Shown in pieces: positions 56,700 through 64,000 of a DNA stretch of 64,000 nt. Source of the DNA: Siphonodentalium dalli. Taxonomy: Eukaryota; Mollusca; Scaphopoda; Gadilida; Siphonodentaliidae. The notes under the pieces are model-generated. The model had not been told where the DNA came from and searched no databases. It saw only the letters and a list, made by a program, of their open reading frames with translations. Position numbers and translations under genes: made by a program. How positions within the stretch are numbered: position 1 is the first letter of the stretch; each line of letters starts with the position of its first letter. The stretch spans positions 39,656,106 through 39,720,105 of the forward strand of contig CP136063.1 in the NCBI GenBank assembly GCA_032622095.1, read 5' to 3'.

Positions 56700-57132
56700 A
56701 ACTCACCAGAATATGCGCAAGTCTGCATTATAGACCATAACATTTCGTTTGAAATGTCACACATGTACCTCCATTGCTTCTCTCCGCACATACAGGAACT
56801 CAGAAATGAATTCTGGTATAAAATCATAAACATATTCGGAATTCCTACATTTTCATTCCTGGATTTACTCTCGCCGGTAGGATTCCTCACTTATGCATGT
56901 GGATGTGGAAGTCATCCTACTCTGGAATTCATGTGTGATGAGAAACGCTTATTTATTCATTGTCTCATATTTGTGTGTGTCCTTTGCTCCATCTGACCAA
57001 TGCAAAATGTCAACCAACCTCATATAAGTGATTGATTTAGTTTGAATGTCACTGTTGTATTCATAAACATGTATATACCTGTACACATATCTCTCCTTCA
57101 AGGAGGCAATAAAACATCTCTCTCTCTCTCTT
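56700..57132 (+). mobile_element. LINE 3' end with (TCTC)n tail
   Basis: The frame from about 56754 reads 'SHMYLHCFSPHIQELRNEFW', matching the H-x-x-x-x-C motif after the reverse transcriptase of CR1/jockey-type LINEs. It stops at 56996. About 120 bp of 3' UTR follow, ending in 'caataaaacatctctctctc', a tail of the simple-repeat type used by several LINE clades. Only the extreme 3' end is present, as in typical 5'-truncated insertions. Confidence 0.5.
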
Positions 57133-58100
57133 AACCGACCTCAACTTGTCGTACGGGAAAATCGCAAGTACCGCAATTCTAATCCTAAAAATTGAATTGG
57201 TCTCCCTTTATAATCACTACTTACACCTTACAGACAGGAAACTGATAACCGCTTTTCGTCGGTAGGTTTTGCTAGTTTTCGTTTGACACTATTTAATTGT
57301 ACATCAAAAGAAAGGATATTTAATCGCTAATGAGACACAATGAAGTACATTGTGACTGAGAAGACAGCTTTGAGAATCTATAAGGAATACCATAAAACAA
57401 TCTTGCAAACTTGCCAACGTACGACCGGACCCTCAATGACCTGTTCCTCTACACATATTATACCATGTACGATGATGTACCCTTCACACATTTACAATAG
57501 CTTTTACTTGTGGTGTATTTACATTGCTGTATATATCTATATCCATATATGTGTGAGGTCATATATCGCAGATTACCGTGACAACAACATGGTTACTCAA
57601 AATGAATGCGCGCTGATTGGTACTCTGGTAATTGACAATTCACGGAGTCGTGTCAGTTTTGGCCCGACAAAAAACAATGAATCGACTTTTAGCAGACCAA
57701 AGCAGTTTAATCTTGCACCAGTTGAACCATTATCAACTGGATAATGGTTCGAAGAATGAATTAAAGGCGCATGAGAACAAACCACATATGAAAACAAAAT
57801 AACAGTGTACATGGACACATATAGAAGTTATAGGGTTACTTCATCTACCAGTACAAATGTTCTCCCTTATACACTGTGAAATACATTGCATTGACAAAGA
57901 AATATTAAGTGTGCACATTCGCCACGGCCGTGTAACAATGAATAAAATTAGAGTTGCCTGTCGTAATGGCTCCTTGTTGAAATCAATGCCAACAGCGACA
58001 ATGCTAGTGATATTAACTAATTTTAATACCATGTTTTATATTATCAATGAACTATTTAGGCTCATCTAAAGTTTATTTTAATTAAAATCAGAATATTTCG
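57133..58100. other. No gene seen
   Basis: The 134-codon plus frame (57340-57744) has no recognisable domain and includes a low-complexity 'YIAVYIYIHI' stretch. Confidence 0.45.
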
Positions 58101-58500
58101 CCAGATATATGGAAAATAAGAGATGGTCATGCAGTAAAAGTCCACCAGCTCCGCGGTGCCGCGGAGGGATGCCTGGGTCGATCGGGCCCCGCTCCACACG
58201 GTGCATTTGTCTCGTGTGGAGCGGGGTGTGCTCCACCAAGACGCCCGGTGAAGTGGTATGGCGGGGTGGTGGGAATGAGGGTGTTACAACAGTGGTTGGT
58301 AGTCGTGTGTAGATTGGAGCTGCACGCATTTTTTGGACTTCCAAGAAATGTGTGCGGCTTTAATATGCTCAAGGCTACCTGTTGCTGTGGGGAAACATAT
58401 TACAACGCACGCGTGTAACCTTTAAATTATATGTATATATGTTAATTGATGTCTAAATGTCATTAATTGATTTACATAGACAATAAACTTGATTGATTGA
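58101..58500 (+). mobile_element. SINE-like retroposon with (TTGA)n tail and GC-rich head
   Basis: The head (58135-58290) is a GC-rich island in AT-rich DNA. It contains two stems, 'ccgcggtgccgcgg' and 'ccccgctccacacg...cgtgtggagcgggg'. The 3' end is 'caataaacttgattgattga', a tail typical of retroposons mobilised by CR1/L2-like LINEs. No clear tRNA A/B boxes; 'gggtcgatcgg' is only a weak B-box match. Confidence 0.5.
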
Positions 58501-59089
58501 CCGCGACTTATAACGCACACCATTTTTGCTCAAACGAACGAAGCTTTTTGTGTGCATTTGTATATTAACCCCTTACACTATAGTATGCGTGTAGAACTGT
58601 ATACATATCTACATCAATGTAAACGGTCCCATAAGGTGAGTACACACATACATGCATTTTATCTATGCAAGACACATTTATTTTACATGACCACACCAAT
58701 AATTGACAACATTAATCACACCCCGCGAGCGGTTCATGGTTAACTCGTTTAGGACGTGAAACGAATATACCCTTTTCCTCAAAACATTACATGCAGGATG
58801 GGAACAAATATATCAGTTTCCCACATAATTCACTTGTTATCAGCGAATGATTCTTTTATAAATAAACACTAACATTTATTCAAAATAGGGCAATCACTCC
58901 GGTGAGGAGTCCAGAAAGATGTAACCTATTTTTGGCGTCACGTATGGGTCGCGTGTTGTAATTCGTGACGTCATTGTTCCAAAATTTCCTCGCCCAGTAG
59001 CCCAAGTGGTAGACATGTTTCAGTTGGCAATCATCATGACAAGTGAATCTTGACCTATTTATTGGAAGAAAAAGAAGCGGGGGCAATTT
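58501..59089. other. No feature seen
   Basis: Non-coding sequence. Confidence 0.45.
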
Positions 59090-59510
59090 AAATATTCCAG
59101 GATCCCATTTATTTGTAAATTACATTTGATTAAAAATATTGCATGCAGACATCTCGAATACCGACATTACAGCCCCAAACACATACTATTCCGAAAATGA
59201 ATTGCCATGTCAACTGGTCGAAATTTGGTGGTATATGTATACCAATTTTTTAAAGATTTATAGACTACGGATGTATGATTATCAACCAAGGCTAGTTTCA
59301 GATGTTGCCAAATATTCCCGGATCATTTAACTTTCGAAATAATTTATATTTGATTCAAAAAGTCGCAAACTTATCGTCATGTAGCGGAATTTATAGCCCC
59401 CAAAGACATACATTTCCGAAAATAGGTTGCTATGGCAACCGGTCGCAATGGTATCTACCCAAAACTTCTAGAACATTTGCAGAATACGGGTGTTCACACA
59501 TATAGTATGA
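59090..59510. repeat. Diverged tandem duplication (~215 bp x 2)
   Basis: 'aatattccaggatcccattta' with 'acatttgattaaaaatattgc' (59092-59142) parallels 'aaatattcccggatcattta' with 'atatttgattcaaaaagtcgc' (59310-59368). 'cagccccaaacacatactattccgaaaatgaattgcca' parallels 'tagcccccaaagacatacatttccgaaaataggttgcta'. About 70% alike. Confidence 0.65.
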
Positions 59511-60253
59511 ATTGTCACGCGAAGTAATATACCATGGCAAATTGTCTGACCCAACATTAAATAAACGCATAAATTACTTTAAAATATATACAAGTAAAGT
59601 ATTTCTCGTCTGTGAGTAATTTCTTCTAGAAAAAAATCGCATCCCAAACGAATTAACGGTTCGAGACAAACGAGTTCAAACTGTCTGCCATCGCGACATT
59701 TAAGGAGAGTCAAAAACATGTCTCCTCTTACGAATGCAGTCTGTGTCATTTGATTAATGCACGAACGCCAAAAGCGACACGTATATATACAAACTTGATA
59801 TAGAACATTTTTGATCACAATGCGCGTTTGTCTCGAAAGATTCAAATCGCTAAGGAACTTAGTTGAATGTATCGGTCAGAATGACCCGGGGCAAGAAAGT
59901 ATAACATATTATCTTTTACTTAAATACATGTAGCTACCCCGTTAGGTAGCTTTGGGGATCATATATAGTCCCCTGCGTCGGGGAAATCCTGATTTACGAC
60001 TTCTATAAATATCAAGAGAAGACTGGTAATAATTTAAGTAGAACGTCCACCATATGGCTGGTTATCCCACGAACATTTATTTTAAGTGGCCTCAGTCCAA
60101 GATAGCCATTATCTACATTATGAATTAATTGGTACTAGAATTTCTTCACATATGTTATCACTTGTTTATATGTAATTATCTCGTATGTCAATTATTAAAA
60201 CTTGAAACTTGCGAACACTCAGTGCGGTCAACACGTCGGCAATGATTGGGTTG
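59511..60253. other. No gene seen
   Basis: A minus frame at 59579-59845 ('MTQTAFVRGDMFLTLLK') looks moderately protein-like, but I recognise no family and see no splice sites. Confidence 0.4.
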
Positions 60254-60311
60254 TCAGTTGACACATATTACATTGTATCTATATGGTCCATGTAAAGCGC
60301 CAAAGACACGA

Positions 60312-60425
60312 TATATAGAGGATCTCCAACGAGTTATGTTGGGATATAAGATTTTATGAAACGACTCGTATACGACTCGTTGTGAATCCAATTTATCAAA
60401 CCGAGTTTCATAAAATCTTAGTTGA
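60312..60425. mobile_element. Palindromic MITE, copy C (variant)
   Basis: It carries the same outer 'atatatagaggatctc' as copies A and B, then its own short inverted repeat (taagattttatgaaac at 60347 / gtttcataaaatctta ending 60420). The inner 'aatttatcaaaccgag' is also seen in the other copies. It lies in the open frame downstream of the LINE reverse transcriptase. Confidence 0.6.
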
Positions 60426-60439
60426 AGACATTGTATATC

Positions 60440-60725
60440 CAGCGCATCCGCACACAATCCCGTCCAAATACAGATACGATAGGCGAGAATCGCATGCGTT
60501 TTGATATGTCGATGCCGTCTGGAGAGTTTGGCGGGACCAGCATCCCGTCTCGATTTGCTCAGTCTACCCTTGATGCTATAAAGTGGTAGCCGCGGGCGCT
60601 TATATATAGAGTTGTTTTTATGAGCCATCAGGCCCCCGCGGCAGCGGTCGCTGGCGCGACCTGACTGCCTCGATATCAATTTGAAAAAGGGGTGACGTGT
60701 TTGTGTTTCCCAACAGGTTAGACAG
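60440..60725 (-). other. GC-rich segment with TATA-like box, joined to the LINE 3' side
   Basis: The frame here is open in continuity with the reverse transcriptase but has no RT similarity, so it is foreign sequence. On the minus strand CTATATATAAG (60598-60608) lies in CpG-rich DNA, followed by an ATG frame of about 42 codons. It may be an unrelated promoter fragment captured at the LINE 3' junction. Confidence 0.3.
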
Positions 60726-62245
60726 TGCTCCTGCGATTTTAACGTTTTGCCAGTTGCACTGAATTTTAGACCCAAATACATATAATCCCCAACCATTTCC
60801 AGTGGCTTCGATCGAAATATGAATTTCGGTTCATATTTTGACTTGCGAGATCTGAAAACCATGCATTTTGTTTTATTTACATTAACAGTGAGACTATTAT
60901 CTGTTGCATAATTTTCCAAGTTACTCAAGCATTTCTGTAAACCTTCTTTCGTTTCCGATATTATTACAAGGTCATCTGCGAATAAAAGATGACTGATCGG
61001 ACGATTATTTAGAATAACGGGATTGCAAGTCGAGTCAAATGAATACCTTAGGTCATCAATATACATTTTAAACAGCGTGGGTGAAATTTAATAGCCTTGT
61101 CTTACTCCAATAGTTGATAGAAGTTGTGGTCCAACGCCTGCCTCTGTTTTCACACTTATGTAGCTTGCTTGATACATTGAACGTATACACTGATTTATTT
61201 TACCAGAAATTCCATAATCACGTATTTTGTGTAACATTAACGATCTATCTACTGAGTCGAACGCTTTTTTGAAATCAATGAATGCAGCATAAATGGGCTT
61301 ATTTTTCTGCTTGTATTTCTTAACAATGGTATTTAAAACAAATGCACTATCAATTGTACTACGATTCGTCCGAAAACCAAACTGATTGTCACTGATCAGA
61401 TCATTCTCCTCGAGGTGGTTATTTATCCTGGTGTTAATTATTTTGTTGAAAAGTTTACCTAGGTTATTTGTCAGAGCGATCGGGCGATAATTATTCGGAT
61501 CATGTCGATCTCCCTTTTTATAGAGCGTCTTTATGAGTGAATAACTCCAATGTTTAGGGTAATATCCGGAACATAACACTAGATTGAACAGTTTTGTTGT
61601 CTCATCTATTATCTCTGGTACTACTGATTTAAGAAATTCATTTGAAATATTTCCATTTTCAGAAGATTTCCTATTTTTCAAGAGCTTAAGGCATTTGAGT
61701 ATTTCTTCCGATGTTATCGCTTCGTCGCTAATATTTTGATCTACATGTATATCTATGCGCGGCGTTCCCCGCACACGGTCATTTTCGTCTCGTGGAATTA
61801 TTTCTTTACATAAAAAATCTACACATTCATCAGGGTGCAAATAATTCATTTCAACTTTTCGTGGTCTAAGACCATTAATTATAAGCCAATATTCCGAAGG
61901 GTCACTTGTCTCAGTATCATCCAGGTTTTCCGATATTTCCTGATAATAAAATTTTGATTTCTTTTTTATTTCTCTTTTATAAGTTTTTTTAGCGGCGAAA
62001 AACTCATTTCGAAGATCTGCATTGCGAGGGTATCGCTTCATTTCTTTACTCGCGTGCTTCATATGTTTTTTCAATTCTTTGCATTTTGCATCAAACCATT
62101 TACGTTTCCTTTGCATTTGTTTATTTTTACTTTTAACAAATTGAGTTGCGGTGGCATTAACAGAATTCACGATATTATCATAATCGCGCACAGCTTGTTC
62201 TATTCCGTTCTTATCGCGTGCGTATACGTTTGATCTAAATTTCAA
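60726..62245 (-). pseudogene. LINE ORF2, reverse transcriptase part, with a nonsense codon
   Basis: The reverse transcriptase of a CR1/L2-like LINE, which copies its RNA at a nicked target. After a basic linker ('KNKQMQRKRKWFDAKCKEL') come the RT blocks: 'NNYRPIALTNNLGKLFNKI', 'FGFRTNRSTIDSAF', motif A 'AAFIDFKKAFDSVDRSL', motif B 'GVRQG' and motif C 'LLFADDLVII' (about 60960-60985). A TAA stop at 61088-61090 cuts the frame just after motif B; the same frame resumes at once. The coding similarity fades after 'YLGLKFSATGK' (about 60750), where unrelated sequence begins, so the C-terminus and 3' UTR are lost. Confidence 0.85.
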
Positions 62246-63228
62246 TAAGCGTGTTGCATATCCGCATTTACCTGCAGAGCCTGTTTTACTTTAGCATCAC
62301 TATCTCGAGACCATTTAGCCACACCGTGCGGTTTCGTATAATGATATTTAAATGCAGTTTTATTGATATCTTGTGACTTTATGTTCATATGTATTGCTAG
62401 TTGACAGTGATCTGAATATTCAGTAGGTTGTTTAATACAAAAGTCACTCACATCGGATAAATATCTCTCTGAAATAATCACGTAATCCACTAAACTCGCA
62501 CCATTATACTGAAAACTCGTATAATTTCCCAAAGAATCACCAGGTTTGCGACCATTTACTATTCTCATGGACGCCGATTTACAGAGTTTTAGCAAATTAA
62601 GTCCAAACGAATTTGTTTCTTTGTCTAAACTAGCCCTGTCTTTCGCACTATCTAAGACATAACTTTCAGATGATGTTGTGAACCTGTCCTCATCAAACGC
62701 GACATAATCCGGCCTTCCGCCTGTCCGTGCATTAAAGTCTCCACCCAGAATGATAAGCGATGTTGGGTAATATTTGCGGAGTTCTGTCTCGATATCTCTA
62801 AAGACGAAATCGTAACCATCACTTGTTTTCCAATAAGTAGAATTTTGTGGGGGCAGATAAACAGAAACGAAAATGACATCAGACTTTTGACCAAATATTT
62901 CTCCGTTAAACTCTACCCATAACGCAATATCGTGAATGTTATGGACACGTGTAATAAACTTCGCATACTTTGATCTAAAATAAAATGCTATTCCACCTTT
63001 CTCGTTATCTTTTGTATTTCTGCTCAAATCAATACATTGATAGCCAGTTAAACTTATATTCCCGGGATCTTGATGCCAAGTTTCTGAAATAGTTATGAAA
63101 TCATATCGATCTAATTGCCGTATGAAATCAGAATCATTAATTTTGTTAACAATGCCTTGTGCATTCAACGCGGTGTAACATACATTGTGTGTTAAAGAGT
63201 GAATTGTTGATATTAAATCATTTGGCAT
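62242..63228 (-). pseudogene. LINE ORF2, AP-like endonuclease part
   Basis: 328 residues from an ATG. The apurinic/apyrimidinic-type endonuclease that nicks target DNA is complete: 'ALNAQGIVNK' (first Asn), 'ISETW' (catalytic Glu), 'VSVYLPPQ', 'IILGGDFNARTG' (Asp-x-Asn), 'VDYVIIS', and the terminal 'SDHCQLAI' (Asp-His). The frame closes at 62242 exactly where the RT frame opens one base out of register. A single-base indel therefore divides what was one ORF2. Confidence 0.85.
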
Positions 63229-63451
63229 ATTTAAATTGGTATCATTAAATTGGACTAGGTCATCGGAGATAAAACATCCGCTTCGATCTATTTACATGTG
63301 TATCGAGCATTTGATAAATCGATAGTGGTATATATTTCATCTTAGCATAGTTAAGCTTGATTGTGATTGATTAGATTTTTACATTAAACATCAATATACA
63401 ACAATAATAATACATGGCATACATGTAAGTAAGTAGTGTGGTGCGAAAGCA
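63229..63451 (-). other. LINE inter-ORF spacer
   Basis: 223 bp, AT-rich, no coding; separates ORF1 and ORF2 of the LINE. Confidence 0.7.
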
Positions 63452-63967
63452 TTACATGCTATTCCCGAATCTTTTCATCAAGCTTTCGCTGAAATATGAA
63501 AATTTCTCTCTAAACATATGATTAATTTCATTCCTTAACGAATTTCTACGCATCTCAATATTTGGACCAGCAACATTTGGCCTATGCTGGTAATTCAATG
63601 AATTTTGACGATGTCCATATCCATGGCTATATGATGACTGCTGTCTGTTAGAATATCCCCTCAATCTACTATCTCTCGGGCACACTACACTGATACTTTT
63701 CCAATCCCCTCCAAACATAATGTCACGACGTGCATATTTTATGCTCTTAGCCAGTACTTTCGTTCCAATAAAATTTGGGTGCCAATTATCACGATATACA
63801 TTGTATCTGACCTCATTGTCTCGCGAGTTGACGAATGAAGGAGTATTGTCTATAAATGTGAAGCCATGTTCCAAACAGAATCCGTAATATTTTTCATTAT
63901 TTTTCGTCATGTTTGACGTTACAGTTTGAAGAGAACAACTTTTCGGTGGAAAAATCATACAACGCAT
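63452..63967 (-). pseudogene. LINE ORF1, C-terminal half with SGNH-esterase motif
   Basis: 171 residues. 'YYGFCLEHGFTFIDN' and 'YRDNWHPNFIGTKVLAKSI' form the last block of an SGNH/GDSL hydrolase, where the D-x-x-H pair supplies catalytic Asp and His. This domain is known in ORF1 of CR1-type LINEs. A Gly/Arg/Gln/Tyr-rich tail follows, likely RNA-binding. The expected N-terminal GDS block is missing: an in-frame stop lies 15 codons or fewer upstream of the first ATG, and the element continues past the window edge. The gap to ORF2 is 223 bp. Confidence 0.75.
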
Positions 63968-64000
63968 AATTAAATTAGGATATTATACAATGTATAGCAG

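Noticed and set aside
57340-57744. 134-codon plus-strand frame
   Set aside because: No domain; contains low-complexity Tyr/Ile sequence from an AT-rich tract.
58135-58300. A tRNA gene
   Set aside because: Only a weak B-box-like word; no cloverleaf can be drawn.

Overview
The window looks like nuclear DNA from an invertebrate animal, most likely a lophotrochozoan such as a mollusc. It is AT-rich and intron-like. Candidate coding pieces are short and bounded by GT/AG splice signals. It is full of decayed transposable elements, hairpin MITEs and short tandem repeats, including repeat families typical of marine invertebrates (tracts of GTCCGTCC/GTCTGTCT followed by 'gagttatggccctttt' blocks). 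There are no operons, Shine-Dalgarno sites, CRISPR arrays, rRNA or tRNA that I can see. The organism call is inference from repeat style and protein remnants, not from a marker gene.

Layout. 1-9 kb: non-coding DNA with a 37-bp minisatellite (about 3.54-4.08 kb), a TTAA-flanked piggyBac-like MITE (4.3 kb), an internally deleted DNA transposon with perfect 13-bp ends and a 5-bp target duplication (6.48-7.75 kb), and two copies of a palindromic MITE (2.5 and 8.5 kb). 9.2-14.2 kb: a minus-strand cluster of virus- or Polinton-like genes. These are a broken YqaJ-type recombinase, a small intact PC4-like protein, and a broken protein-primed type B DNA polymerase cut off just after its first exonuclease motif. 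14.2-16 kb: exon-like pieces of an unidentified minus-strand gene, with ETS-like motifs upstream. 17-25 kb: mostly empty, with two strong hairpins, a GCGGAAA repeat and one exon-like segment. 25.4-33.4 kb: mollusc-type repeats, the remains of a minus-strand LINE (ORF1 and the start of ORF2), and a terminal exon of a BEN-domain gene.

34.5-39.4 kb: the most striking object, a 4.84-kb palindrome whose two 2.4-kb arms meet with no spacer. The outer arms are nearly identical and carry repeated, YY1-like AAGATGGCGGC motifs. The inner arms have diverged and hold paired coding remnants pointing outward. 40-41 kb: a FLYWCH zinc finger joined through a well-formed intron to a MULE transposase fragment, with a frameshift and an internal deletion. 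41-56 kb: duplications, two copies of a 0.5-kb TTAA MITE, two mariner-type MITEs, a 314-bp element with long terminal inverted repeats, and several tandem repeats. 55.7-56.1 kb: three hairpins in a row, one containing a 14-nt match to the 5' end of U2 snRNA. 56-59.5 kb: 3' ends of two retroposons. 60.3-64 kb: a minus-strand CR1/L2-like LINE with an SGNH-esterase-type ORF1, an endonuclease and a reverse transcriptase, broken by one frameshift and one nonsense codon.

Very little here looks like a functioning host gene. The best host candidates are isolated exons (BEN, the 15.4-kb exon, the 24.6-kb exon). Most of the sequence is a graveyard of mobile DNA in which elements have inserted into and next to each other.
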